From RH-AL1 sp964235705 (lineage in GTDB: Bacteria > Pseudomonadota > Alphaproteobacteria > Rhizobiales > Beijerinckiaceae), in contig CAXSDP010000001.1 of NCBI GenBank assembly GCA_964235705.1, forward strand, positions 83,120 through 147,119: DNA of 64,000 bases, in the 5' to 3' direction. The notes below the pieces were generated by a model. It ran no database searches. It was given only the letters and a program-made list of their open reading frames with translations, and was not told where the DNA came from. Below, one piece after another: positions 23,944-32,520 of this stretch (positions are counted from its first letter, which is position 1; each line of letters begins with the position of its first letter). The position numbers and the translations under genes were made by a program.

Positions 23944-23983
23944 GTCGCGGCGACGCCGGGGCGGGTCCCGGCTCGGGACCGCG

Positions 23984-24577
23984 TCATCCGATCGGAGCGC
24001 CGGTGTCCCCCTCGCCGAGCGAGCGTTGCATGAGGACGACGTCGAGCCAGCGGTCCGCCTTCCATCCGCTGGAGGCGAGGAGCCCGACGTGACGGAACCC
24101 CATCACCTCATGCAAGCGGATCGAGCCATGGTTGCCCGAGTCGCCGATCACCGCGACCATCTGACGGAAGCCGGCGGACGCCGTCCGTGCGATGAGCGCC
24201 GACATCAGGAGCTTGCCGACGCCCTGCCCTCGCGCCTCGGCGCCGACGTAGATCGAGTCCTCGACGGTGAACCGGTACGCCGGACGATCACGGTAGGCGT
24301 AGGCATAGGCGAAGCCGAGGACGCGCGGCCCGTCGGTGGCGACGAGGTAGGGGTAACCCCCGTCCACCACGCGGGCGAATCGCGCCGCCATCCCGGTTTC
24401 GTCCGGCGGATCGGTCTCGAACGTGCCCGTTCCATGGAGCACCGCGTGGCCGTAGATCGCGGTGATCGCGGCGATGTCCTCGACCTCGGCCGCGCGGACG
24501 TGCGGCTTGTCGCCCTTCACGGCGTGGTTCATGGCGGCGTGGTTCATGGCGGGATCGTTCATGGCGGGGTCGTCCAT
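23984..24577 (-). CDS. GNAT N-acetyltransferase, phosphinothricin acetyltransferase-like
   Basis: The 197-aa protein has a GNAT fold of the Pat type: VRAAEVEDIAAITAIYGHAV, the acetyl-CoA loop ARGQGVGKLL and VIGDSGNHGSIRLHEVMGF. Members acetylate glufosinate-like compounds, methionine sulfoximine or other small amines; the natural substrate is unknown. The first ~20 residues are four degenerate five-residue repeats, each starting with Met (MDDPA, MNDPA, MNHAA, MNHAV), so the true start among the four ATGs is ambiguous. It converges with the small pilin-like gene. Confidence 0.88.
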   Translation of the reverse strand: MDDPAMNDPAMNHAAMNHAVKGDKPHVRAAEVEDIAAITAIYGHAVLHGTGTFETDPPDETGMAARFARVVDGGYPYLVATDGPRVLGFAYAYAYRDRPAYRFTVEDSIYVGAEARGQGVGKLLMSALIARTASAGFRQMVAVIGDSGNHGSIRLHEVMGFRHVGLLASSGWKADRWLDVVLMQRSLGEGDTGAPIG

Positions 24578-24578
24578 G
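24519..24578. repeat. Four degenerate 15-bp tandem repeats at a start codon
   Basis: Four 15-bp units (24519, 24534, 24549, 24564) each contain an in-frame ATG on the minus strand and make up the extreme N-terminus of the GNAT protein. Confidence 0.9.
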
Positions 24579-24623
24579 ATGGGGTGGCCGATGGCGGCGC
24601 AACCATCGCCAACGCGCCCAAGG

Positions 24624-25301
24624 CTAGTAGAGGCCGCCGGGATCGTTGCCGCCGGCCGCGTCGGGGAAGAAGGAGCGCGCGGGCGGCGCGCGATTGGGAT
24701 CGCGGCGCGGCGGGGCGTCGTCCGGCGGTCCGGGGTCGAACCCGTCCCCGTCGGCCTGGCGTCGCTTGGCGGTCCGCGCCGCGTCCTCCGCGTGCCGTCG
24801 CTTCTTGTCCGGCTTGACCGGCAGGTCGGCGTTGGGCGGCGGCGCCTCCGGCTCGGCCGACGCGACGTCGGGCGACTTCTGAACCTCCGTGCCGCCTTTG
24901 CAGTCGGTCAGCCAGACATCGTAGACCGGGTGTTCGACGCCGTTCAAACCGGGGCTCGCGGCGAACATCCAGCCGGAGAAGATCCGTTTGTATTGCTTCT
25001 TGGCGTCGATCTCGTCGACCTGCGCGAAGGTGACGGTTTGCGGGGCTTCCGTCGCCGGACGGGTGAAGCAGGCTCGTTCGGTGATCTGCAACGAGCCGAA
25101 CTGAACGGTCTCGTTCGTCGCGACCTCAAACGAGATGATTCGCCCGGTGATCTTGTCGAGCCCGGAAAAAACGGCGGTCGGATGCGTGATCCGGTCGGCG
25201 AAGGCCGGGCCGGTGAAAACCAGGAGCCCGGACAGGGGAGCCATCGCGGCGACCGCGAGGGCCGTCCCCGACCCGAGGTCAAGCAGTCTCAACATCCTCA
25301 T
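24624..25301 (-). CDS. DUF2155 domain-containing exported protein
   Basis: The 225-aa protein has a signal peptide (~1-35, ending AFA) and the DUF2155 domain, recognisable by AVFSGLDKITGRI, NETVQFGSLQI, CFTRPATEAPQT, RIFSGWMFAASPGLNGVEHPVYDVWLTDC. Two cysteines are positioned to form a disulfide. The C-terminal ~70 residues are charged and Pro-rich. The domain is of unknown function and typical of alphaproteobacteria; a periplasmic location follows from the signal. The TM-like hydrophobic start is preceded by the ATG at 25301. Confidence 0.88.
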   Translation of the reverse strand: MRMLRLLDLGSGTALAVAAMAPLSGLLVFTGPAFADRITHPTAVFSGLDKITGRIISFEVATNETVQFGSLQITERACFTRPATEAPQTVTFAQVDEIDAKKQYKRIFSGWMFAASPGLNGVEHPVYDVWLTDCKGGTEVQKSPDVASAEPEAPPPNADLPVKPDKKRRHAEDAARTAKRRQADGDGFDPGPPDDAPPRRDPNRAPPARSFFPDAAGGNDPGGLY

Positions 25302-25500
25302 TCACATCATCCGTCGGCCGGTGGCGCTCATCCGCCGAGCCAGCGCCGACGTCGGCGGTCAACGAACACGAAACTCCGGCCGCAATGGGGCTCCGCGACG
25401 CGATCCCTCGACGAGTGGAACCGCGCTCACGGATGCTCGGCGGCGGGAAGACCGGTAGGACACGTCACGGGCCGGCGCCGGGCACCCCGCCCCGCCCGCC

Positions 25501-26310
25501 TCACTCGGCCGGCGTGGCCGCGGCCGCCTCCGCGCGGCGACGCGCCTCCACCTGGTCCCAACGCGTGCCGAACACCGTATCGCAGACGGCGGGGCTGCCG
25601 AAGCCGTCGGAGAAGCTGACGTTCCCTTTGGCGTGGTGTTCGCCGTGGGAATGGCTCGTGATGAGCCCACCCAGCACGGTGACGAAGCGCGGCATGCGCT
25701 CGGCGATCCGGGCTTTCGGCAGCAGCACGGCGAAGTCGTAGCCGGAATGCTCGTAAACGCCGCCGACGGCGCCCAGGCCGGCGATCATCGTGTGGAACAC
25801 GATGTCGGACCCGCCGCCGCCGATCAGCGCGAGCGGCAGGAGGTAGGGAAGGACGATCTCGAGGAAGAAGTCCGCGCCGCTCATGTAGCAGGCGCTGATG
25901 CCCTTGCTGGCGCCGGTCGAGTGATGGACGGAATGGCGAAGCTTGCGGACGAAGCGGGGATTGTGGAGCAGGTGGCGATGCGTGACGTATTGCACGACAT
26001 CGTGGCCGACGCCCATGACGACGAGCGCGGCGACGAAGCCCCAGAGGGGAAGGTGGGGTTGGCCGGCGAAGGCCAGGCCCGACGCCTGCATCGCCACCAT
26101 GCACGGCAGCAGGATGAGCGTCTGGTTCGCCAGCACGCGCGGCATCAATTGCCGGTAGCTCTTGCGATCGATGTCGCGCACTTTGAAGCGGCACAGCGCA
26201 CGGGTACGGTCGCACCGCTCGAACGCGTAGCCGACGCCGTGGAACACCACCATCTGGACGGCCCACACGAAGACCGAGAGCGGCATCCACCAAGGAAGGA
26301 TCGACGTCAT
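25501..26310 (-). CDS. Fatty acid hydroxylase / sterol desaturase superfamily protein
   Basis: This 269-aa membrane protein has four or more hydrophobic segments and the di-iron histidine clusters of the superfamily: HDVVQYVTHRHLLH, LRHSVHHS, YEHSGYD and SHSHGEHH. It would hydroxylate or desaturate a lipid at the cytoplasmic membrane; the substrate is not predictable. ATG 26310 gives MTSILPWWMPL, immediately before the first TM. The open frame to 26463 is non-coding-like. It is divergent from pyrE. Confidence 0.88.
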   Translation of the reverse strand: MTSILPWWMPLSVFVWAVQMVVFHGVGYAFERCDRTRALCRFKVRDIDRKSYRQLMPRVLANQTLILLPCMVAMQASGLAFAGQPHLPLWGFVAALVVMGVGHDVVQYVTHRHLLHNPRFVRKLRHSVHHSTGASKGISACYMSGADFFLEIVLPYLLPLALIGGGGSDIVFHTMIAGLGAVGGVYEHSGYDFAVLLPKARIAERMPRFVTVLGGLITSHSHGEHHAKGNVSFSDGFGSPAVCDTVFGTRWDQVEARRRAEAAAATPAE

Positions 26311-26501
26311 GGCAATCGGGACCTCAGTGGCGCGGGAACCTGCTCCATCCCCGGCGCGCGACCATGCTGAAGGCCGGGACCCTCCGACACGCCGCCGGCG
26401 TACCGGCCGATCCCGGCCGTGACTGGCGCGACGATACAGCGTAGCGACCACCCCACAAGACACACTCTGTTACGATCCGAAACACGAGAACGATCCCAAC
26501 C

Positions 26502-27197
26502 ATGGCCGACCCGACCCGCAAACAGATCATCGCCACCGAATCGGCCACCATGCTGATCGAGGCGAAAGCCATCCTCTTCGCGCAGGACGAGCCCTTCACC
26601 TTCACCTCGGGCATGAAGAGCCCGGTCTACACCGACATGCGGAAAGTGATCGCCTTCCCGCGCATCCGTTCTCGCTTGATCGATTTCGCGGTCGAGACGA
26701 TCGAGGCCGAGATCGGCGGCGCGACGCTCGACGTGATCGCCGGCGGCGAGACGGCCGGCATCCCCTTCGCCGCCTGGATCAGCGACCGCATGGACCTGCC
26801 GATGCAATACATCCGGAAGAAGCCGAAGGGGTTCGGCCGCAACGCGCAGATCGAGGGCGAGGTCCGCCAAGGCGCCCGCGCCCTGCTCGTCGAGGACCTG
26901 GCCACCGATGGCGGCAGCAAGGTCAACTTCATCGAGGCGCTGCGCCAGTCCGGTCAAGCGTGCGCGCACGCGTTCGTCTTCTTCTTCTACGACATCTATC
27001 CCAAAGCCAGGGCGACGATGAGGGAGCTCGACGTGGACCTGCACTACCTCGTGACCTGGCCCGACGTGCTCGACGTGGCGCGGGCGAGTGGCGCGTTCGA
27101 GCCCGCGCGGCTCGACGCGGTCGCGGCCTTCCTCGCGGCGCCCCTGCCCTGGTCGGCCGCGAACGGCGGCGCCGCGCCGCCACCGGCGAAACCTTGA
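26502..27197 (+). CDS. pyrE: Orotate phosphoribosyltransferase
   Basis: PyrE joins orotate and PRPP to give OMP in pyrimidine synthesis. The 231-aa product has FTFTSGMKSPVYTDMR, IAGGETAGIPFA, the KKPKGFGRN loop and the PRPP-binding motif ALLVEDLATDGGSK. This is the long alphaproteobacterial form with an Ala/Pro-rich C-terminus. The ATG at 26502 gives the standard N-terminus. It stands alone between a divergent hydroxylase gene and a hypothetical gene about 100 bp downstream. Confidence 0.94.
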   Translation: MADPTRKQIIATESATMLIEAKAILFAQDEPFTFTSGMKSPVYTDMRKVIAFPRIRSRLIDFAVETIEAEIGGATLDVIAGGETAGIPFAAWISDRMDLPMQYIRKKPKGFGRNAQIEGEVRQGARALLVEDLATDGGSKVNFIEALRQSGQACAHAFVFFFYDIYPKARATMRELDVDLHYLVTWPDVLDVARASGAFEPARLDAVAAFLAAPLPWSAANGGAAPPPAKP

Positions 27198-27294
27198 TGG
27201 TCGGAGGGTCGGCGGACGAACCGCCCTGCCCCCGTAAAGACGCAAAGCGCAGGCCTAAACTCGTCCTCGCATCCGAAACGCCGAAAGGTCCGGC

Positions 27295-27870
27295 ATGGCC
27301 CCTCCCGCCAAAGCCCCGCGAAGCGTGGCCGTCAAAACGAAGCGGGACATGGTCGCGCCCGTCCTGGGCCTCTGCGCGGTGACGTTCGCGTTGGCGTATG
27401 TCGTCCACTCCGAAGTGGACACCTCGAGATCAGGTCTCCCCCAGCCGGGTATCGTGTCGGCGCGATCGCCGAGCGTGCCGGATGGTGGTTCGACGGATCG
27501 AGGGGCTCCGGCCAAGGAATGGACCGGCCACCTCGCCGACGTCGTGCCGGCCGCCGGGGCACCGGCCGAACCGATGACGTCGGCGTCGCTGGTGGTCTCG
27601 CCATCGCAGCTGCCGCCGGTGACGGGGCCGGGACGGACGGCCGGTAAACGGGCGTGCGAGGGCGCGCCCTGCACGAAGGCCGGTGCGCCGGTGCCGACGC
27701 CGCCATCGCGTCCCGCGACGAGCGGTGCCGTCCCCGTGGCCGCCAATGCCGCCCCGCAGGACCGGGGCTGGCCGGCCAACATCAACCCGTTCAACCATTT
27801 GCCCGATACGGCGACGCTGAAGCAGCCTTTCACCTACGTCGGCGACAAGGTCGCCGGCTGGTTCAAGTAG
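27295..27870 (+). CDS. Hypothetical single-TM protein
   Basis: I do not recognise this 191-aa protein. A basic N-terminus (KAPRSVAVKTKRD) is followed by one hydrophobic segment (~19-38), then ~110 residues of Pro/Ala/Ser/Gly-rich sequence with a CEGAPC pair, and a short conserved-looking end (WPANINPFNHLP... FTYVGDKVAGWFK). The layout suggests a membrane-anchored periplasmic protein with a disordered spacer. AAAGGT precedes ATG 27295. It follows pyrE on the same strand. Confidence 0.6.
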   Translation: MAPPAKAPRSVAVKTKRDMVAPVLGLCAVTFALAYVVHSEVDTSRSGLPQPGIVSARSPSVPDGGSTDRGAPAKEWTGHLADVVPAAGAPAEPMTSASLVVSPSQLPPVTGPGRTAGKRACEGAPCTKAGAPVPTPPSRPATSGAVPVAANAAPQDRGWPANINPFNHLPDTATLKQPFTYVGDKVAGWFK

Positions 27871-27920
27871 ACGCCTTCAGGTCGACCCTGGCGCCGCCGA
27901 CAGCGATCGCCCGCGAGGGT

Positions 27921-28145
27921 CTAAAGACCCTCGAGGTAGAGCCGACCGAGCAGCGGTCCGAAATAGATCGGCAACGCGCCGTTCGACACGGGATCGAAGA
28001 CGGAATGGAGGTTGTGGCTGAGGTCGGCGACCAGGGCGGTCTGGATGTCGACCGATGCCAGCTTGGCGAGATCGGCGAAACGGGCGGTTTCGCCGGCGAC
28101 GTCGGCGATGGCCTCGTCCCGAGGGTGGTGGCGCTTGGCGAGCAT
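27921..28145 (-). CDS. Small hypothetical protein
   Basis: The 74-aa ORF starts at ATG 28145 with GGAGGA four bases upstream, a much better ribosome site than most in this window. The sequence is soluble-looking, with mixed helices (EAIADVAGETARFADLAKLA) and an end YFGPLLGRLYLEGL. I recognise no family. Upstream, 28167-28205 is AT-rich (CTAACCCTAAGCCTAAC, TATGGTTAAATTAG) and may hold its promoter. It converges with the 191-aa gene. Confidence 0.6.
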   Translation of the reverse strand: MLAKRHHPRDEAIADVAGETARFADLAKLASVDIQTALVADLSHNLHSVFDPVSNGALPIYFGPLLGRLYLEGL

Positions 28146-28359
28146 GGCTCCTCCGATCCGTGAGCGTTCGCTAACCCTAAGCCTAACTATGGTTAAATTA
28201 GTCTTACCGATCGGACCGGAATGGCGACGCGCCCGACGGTCACGACGATCACACCCAGGGGGTGAGGCGCTCGATCACCCGATCCCGAAGGGTGGGTTCC
28301 CCAGCATGGACGCCCGAAGAGCGCGGACGAGCCATGGGACGGGTCGCACGGTCGGTGAG

Positions 28360-28435
28360 GCTGGCTCCCTGAGCAGGACTCGAACCTGCGACAAGTCGAT
28401 TAACAGTCGACTGCTCTACCAGCTGAGCTATCAGG
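28360..28435 (-). tRNA. tRNA-Asn (GTT)
   Basis: Read on the minus strand, the 76-nt cloverleaf has acceptor stem TCCCTGA/TCAGGGA, D-loop AGCTCAGCTGGTAGAGC, anticodon loop CTGTTAA with anticodon GTT, T-loop GGTTCGAGTCC and an encoded 3' CCA (28360-28362). Confidence 0.97.
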
Positions 28436-28632
28436 GACCATCGCCGAGGCGAGGGCGCCCTATAGCAAGCCGTGGCAGGCTTGCCAAGGCGGGTTCACCC
28501 TGGGGCGCCCGGTTACCGCCCCTGTGGCATTCCCGTCGCGGGGGGATACCGTCGTTTTCGCGCACAGCTCCATTGCGGCGGAGGGGGGAGCCTTGCTATA
28601 GCATCCCCGCGTCGGCATGCCGCCGCGCCGAG

Positions 28633-28706
28633 GCCTCGTGGCGGAGTGGTTACGCAGAGGACTGCAAATCCTTGCACCCCGGTTCGATTCCGGGCGAGGC
28701 CTCCAC
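28633..28706 (+). tRNA. tRNA-Cys (GCA)
   Basis: The 74-nt cloverleaf has acceptor stem GGCCTCG/CGAGGCC, D-loop GGCGGAGTGGTTACGC, anticodon loop CTGCAAA with anticodon GCA, T-loop GGTTCGATTCC, discriminator T and an encoded CCA (28704-28706). Confidence 0.97.
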
Positions 28707-28788
28707 TTCCCGCCGACACGGCCGTTCCCCGCCAGCTCGTCCATCCTTCGCCAAGTTTGTCCGGGGAAGATGCCGTCTCGCGGAAGGC

Positions 28789-30603
28789 TCACCCGTCAGC
28801 CGCCGCTTGACCGCGTCGTGCGGGCGCGGCGTCGAGGATCCGCAGTTGCACGCGCTCGCGGCCGCCGTAGCGGTCGACGCTGAGCGTGCCGGCCAAGTGC
28901 ACCGATTCGCCCCGCGCCGCGAGCAGCGCTTGGCCCAGCGGCTCGTCCGCGACGCGGAAGGCGATGCCGTCGATCTTGGTGCCGTCGCCGGATTGCGCCT
29001 TGAGCCGCACGTGGTTCGCGCCCACCCGCGCGACGTCGATGAGCCGATGCGCCGGCAGGGCGAAGACCGGCTCGGGGCTTCCCGCGCCGTAGGGACCGGC
29101 GCGCTCCAGGTCCCCCGCCATCGCGACCGTGGCGCCGGCGGCGGTCAGGGTGGCATCGATCAGCAGCGCCTCCGCCGCGCGCGACTCCAGCGTCGCCGCC
29201 CGCACCTCGGCCTCGATGAAGGCCCGGAACGCCGGCACGCCGCCCCGCCCCAGCGTGACGCCGGCCGCCATCGCGTGGCCGCCGCCCTTGACCAGCACAC
29301 CGGCCTCGACCGCCGCCCGGACGCCGCGGCCGAGGTCGACGCCGGGGATCGAACGTCCCGAACCCGTCCCGCCGCCGGCATGGAGCGCGACGGCGAAGGC
29401 GGGACGCCCGAACTTCTCGCGCAGGCGGCCGGCGATGATGCCGACGATGCCGGGGTGCCATCCCTCGCCTGCCACGACGATGGACGTGCCGGCGTCATCG
29501 AGCCCGACCTGCATCAACGCTTCCGCCTCGGCAACCTCCAGGGCGTCGGCTTCCAGCACCTGGCGTTCCCTGTTCAGCCGGTCGAGCTGCGCCGCGATCG
29601 CGGTCGCCTCATCCTCGTCGTCCAGGGACAGCAGCCGGGCGCCGAGCGCGGCGTCGCCGATCCGCCCACCCGCGTTGATGCGCGGCCCCACGAGGTAGCC
29701 GAGGTGGTACACGCTCGCCGGCCCGTCCGCCCCCGCGACGTCGAACAGGGCGCGCAGGCCCGGGCGGCCCCTCGCCCGCATCACGGCGAGGCCCTTCTTG
29801 ACGAAGGCGCGGTTGAGGCCGGTGAGGGGGGCGACGTCGGCCACCGTCGCCAGCGCCACCAGGTCGAGCGCGGCGAGCAGGTCGGGGGCCGGGCGGGTAG
29901 CGAAGAAGCCGCGCGCGCGCAGCAGGCGCTGCAGCGCCACCAGCGTCATGAAGACGATGCCGGCGGCGCACAATTGGCCCAACCCCGACAGGTCGTCGAG
30001 GCGATTGGGGTTGACCACCAGCGCGTCGGGCAGGTTTTCCGGTGCTTGGTGGTGATCCAGCACGATCGGCGCGAGGGCCAGTGCCTGGGCCTGCGCGAGC
30101 GGCTCGTGGCTGGTCGTCCCGCAATCGACCGTGACGAGCAGCTTGGCGCCTTTGGCGGCGAGGGAGCGGATCGCCTCGCTGTTCGGCCCGTAACCCTCGA
30201 AGACGCGATCGGGGATGTGGATCACGCTCGGCACGCCGCAGGCCGCGAGGTAGTCGGCGAGCAGGGCCGCGGAGGCCGCGCCGTCGACGTCGTAGTCCCC
30301 GAAGATGGCGACCGGCGCGCCGGCCTCCACCGCGTCGGCGAGCCGGGCGGCGGCGGTATCCATGTCGGCGAGGCGCGAGGGATCCGGCATGAGGTCGCGC
30401 ACGGCCGGGTCGAGGTAGGCGTCGGCGGTGGCCGGCACCACGCCCCGGGCGGCGAGGATGCGCGACAGCAGGTCGCCGTGGCCGCCGAGTTGCGCGATGG
30501 CCGTCGCCCGCGCCTCGCCGGCCTCGTCGAGGCGGCTCGTCCACGGACGGCCTTTCAGCGAACGCTCGACACCGAGGACGAGCCGACCGCGCGGGACGAT
30601 CAT
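28789..30603 (-). CDS. recJ: Single-stranded-DNA-specific exonuclease RecJ
   Basis: RecJ degrades ssDNA 5' to 3' in recombination, mismatch and base-excision repair. The 604-aa product has the DHH-family core: GDYDVDGAAS, VTVDCGT, LDHHQAP, the long connecting helix, the DHHA1 motif GGGHAMAAG, and the C-terminal OB-like domain (KIDGIAFR... GTLSVDRYGGRERVQLRI). All expected metal-binding residues are visible. Its ATG overlaps the hom stop (ATGA), so the two are co-translated. The hom-recJ pairing is common in alphaproteobacteria. Confidence 0.95.
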   Translation of the reverse strand: MIVPRGRLVLGVERSLKGRPWTSRLDEAGEARATAIAQLGGHGDLLSRILAARGVVPATADAYLDPAVRDLMPDPSRLADMDTAAARLADAVEAGAPVAIFGDYDVDGAASAALLADYLAACGVPSVIHIPDRVFEGYGPNSEAIRSLAAKGAKLLVTVDCGTTSHEPLAQAQALALAPIVLDHHQAPENLPDALVVNPNRLDDLSGLGQLCAAGIVFMTLVALQRLLRARGFFATRPAPDLLAALDLVALATVADVAPLTGLNRAFVKKGLAVMRARGRPGLRALFDVAGADGPASVYHLGYLVGPRINAGGRIGDAALGARLLSLDDEDEATAIAAQLDRLNRERQVLEADALEVAEAEALMQVGLDDAGTSIVVAGEGWHPGIVGIIAGRLREKFGRPAFAVALHAGGGTGSGRSIPGVDLGRGVRAAVEAGVLVKGGGHAMAAGVTLGRGGVPAFRAFIEAEVRAATLESRAAEALLIDATLTAAGATVAMAGDLERAGPYGAGSPEPVFALPAHRLIDVARVGANHVRLKAQSGDGTKIDGIAFRVADEPLGQALLAARGESVHLAGTLSVDRYGGRERVQLRILDAAPARRGQAAADG

Positions 30604-31898
30604 TCCCGCTCGATGCGGATGACCTGCGGCTTCTCGCTCACGTGGCCGTCGGCCACGACCGCCGCGATCGCCTCGCGGATCGCCTTCTCCGCCGTCGCGT
30701 GGGTGATCAGGGTGACGGGTACGGGGTTGCCCGCGACGCCGCCCGCGCCGGGTGGGGCGCGCTGGACGATGCTTTCCAACGAGATGCCCCGCTCCGCCAA
30801 CCGCATCGCGATCGCCGCGGCGGCGCCTGGACGGTCGAAGAGCGAGAGGCGCACGTAGTAGCCGCCCTCGTGCGTCTCGATCGCGGCCTTCTCCAGCGGC
30901 TTCAGCGCGGCGACCGGTCGACCGAAGGCAGGCGAGCGATCCCCCTTGGCGACGTCGGCGATGTCGGCGACGACCGCCGAGGCGGTCGCCTCGCCGCCGG
31001 CGCCCGGCCCGGCCAGCATCACTTCGCGCACCGCGTCGGCGTTGACCACGACCGCGTTGGTCACCCCCATGGTCTGCGCGATCGCGGACGCCTTCGGGAC
31101 CATGGTGGGGTGCACGCGCTGCTCGATGCCGGACGCGGTCGCCTTGGCGACGCCGAGCAGCTTAATGCGGAAGCCGAGGTCGTCGGCGGCCTGGAGGTCG
31201 GCGAGCGTGATCGTCTCGATGCCCTCGACGCCGACCGCCGCCGCGTCGACGCGCGTGCCGAAGGCGAGCGCCGTCAGGATGGCGAGCTTGTGGGCCGCGT
31301 CGAAGCCGCCGACGTCGAAGGTGGGATCGGCTTCCGCGTAGCCGAGGCGCTGCGCCTCCGCGAGGCAGTCGGCGAAGGACAGCGATTCCGCGCCCATCCG
31401 GCTCAGGATGTAGTTGCAGGTGCCATTCAGGATGCCGTAGACGCGCTCCACGCCGTTGCCGGCCAGCGCCTCGCGCAGCGTCTTGACGATCGGGATGCCG
31501 CCGGCGACAGCAGCCTCGAAGCGCAGGGCGACACCCCGCTCCTCGGCGGCGCGCGCCAAGTCGAGGCCGTGGACGGCGATCATCGCCTTGTTGGCGGTGA
31601 CGACGTGCTTGCCCGCCTCGATCGCCGCCCGGGTCGCCGCGAGCGCCACGCCGCCCTCGCCGCCGATCAGTTCCACGAAGCAGTCGATGGCCGCGTCGCC
31701 GGCGAGGGCGACGGCGTCATCGGTCCAGGCGACGTCGCGAAAGCCGCGTGCCTTGCCGCGATCGCGCGAGGACACCCCGGCCACGATGATGCGTCGTCCC
31801 GTGCGCAGCTCCAAATCGTCCCGGCGGTCGAGAAGCCCGAGGACGGCGGCCCCGACGGTGCCGAGACCGGCGACACCGACGCGCAAAGGAGGCAACAT
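30600..31898 (-). CDS. hom: Homoserine dehydrogenase
   Basis: Hom reduces aspartate semialdehyde to homoserine for threonine and methionine synthesis. The 432-aa product has an N-terminal NAD(P)-binding motif (VGVAGLGTVG), VTANKAMIA, the substrate/catalytic core (GGIPIVKTLREALAGN, GILNGTCNYIL, YAEADPTFDVGGFDAAHK) and a C-terminal ACT domain (~345-432), which usually confers feedback control by threonine. It is a stand-alone enzyme, not fused to aspartokinase. ATG 31898 gives MLPPLRVGVAG. recJ follows with overlap. Confidence 0.95.
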   Translation of the reverse strand: MLPPLRVGVAGLGTVGAAVLGLLDRRDDLELRTGRRIIVAGVSSRDRGKARGFRDVAWTDDAVALAGDAAIDCFVELIGGEGGVALAATRAAIEAGKHVVTANKAMIAVHGLDLARAAEERGVALRFEAAVAGGIPIVKTLREALAGNGVERVYGILNGTCNYILSRMGAESLSFADCLAEAQRLGYAEADPTFDVGGFDAAHKLAILTALAFGTRVDAAAVGVEGIETITLADLQAADDLGFRIKLLGVAKATASGIEQRVHPTMVPKASAIAQTMGVTNAVVVNADAVREVMLAGPGAGGEATASAVVADIADVAKGDRSPAFGRPVAALKPLEKAAIETHEGGYYVRLSLFDRPGAAAAIAMRLAERGISLESIVQRAPPGAGGVAGNPVPVTLITHATAEKAIREAIAAVVADGHVSEKPQVIRIERE

Positions 31899-32027
31899 CA
31901 GGCATTCCGACGGTAGGAGGGGATCGAAAGGGCGGGATGGCCCTCGGGGTGCTGGTCCCCCAGGCCGGTCCCCGACCCGCGTTCACGCCTTCTGCCCCAT
32001 TTCACCACGGCAGGCAAACCGCGACCG

Positions 32028-32444
32028 CTACGGTGCGGGCGGCGTGCCGGAAGCGATCCCGCGCCGGGGCTTCTTGGCGGGCGGCGAACCGCGCAGGCCA
32101 CGCGCCTTGACCTCGTTCGCCACGCCGAAACGTTCCATCTCCGCCTGCAACGCCTGCACGTTGGCGGGGTCGCGCGGCTTCGGGCGCACCGGCTCGTCGC
32201 CGGTCAGGGGCGTGTATTTCAAGCCTTTGACGTCGGGTCGCGTCGCCGTGACGAAGTCCTGCGCGGGCGGAACGTCGGTCCACAAGCGGGTGTTACGGAG
32301 TGTGTCGAGGGGCGTCCCGTACCTGTTCGGCTTGGGCTTCGACGCGTCGCCCGACGCGGTCTGGGCCTGGCCGACAACCGGCGCCAGCACGGCGAACACG
32401 AGGGCGAGCGGGACGAGGCGGCGCATGCCGAGCCGGTTGGCCAA
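32028..32444 (-). CDS. Hypothetical exported protein
   Basis: The 138-aa product has an N-terminal signal peptide (~7-28, LVPLALVFAVLAPVVGQA) and a soluble, basic, Pro-rich mature part (RYGTPLDTLRNTRLWTDVPP, FVTATRPDVKGLKYTPL). I do not recognise the family; similar small exported proteins occur in relatives, so it is probably a conserved periplasmic protein. An internal ATG at residue 7 could be the true start. It lies between hom and the divergent phaC. Confidence 0.65.
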   Translation of the reverse strand: MANRLGMRRLVPLALVFAVLAPVVGQAQTASGDASKPKPNRYGTPLDTLRNTRLWTDVPPAQDFVTATRPDVKGLKYTPLTGDEPVRPKPRDPANVQALQAEMERFGVANEVKARGLRGSPPAKKPRRGIASGTPPAP

Positions 32445-32520
32445 ACGATCCTCGTCACGCGGGGTTCAAGATCTCGAGGCCCAGCGAACCACGGCCTCGT
32501 CGATCAAATAGGTTGTCTTT

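Noticed and set aside
24519..24578. 15-bp repeat array as a CRISPR or regulatory iteron array
   Set aside because: It is contiguous and coding, forming the start of a GNAT protein.
28146..28788. The two tRNA genes as attachment sites of an integrated element
   Set aside because: No integrase, no duplicated tRNA 3' end and no foreign-looking genes are nearby.
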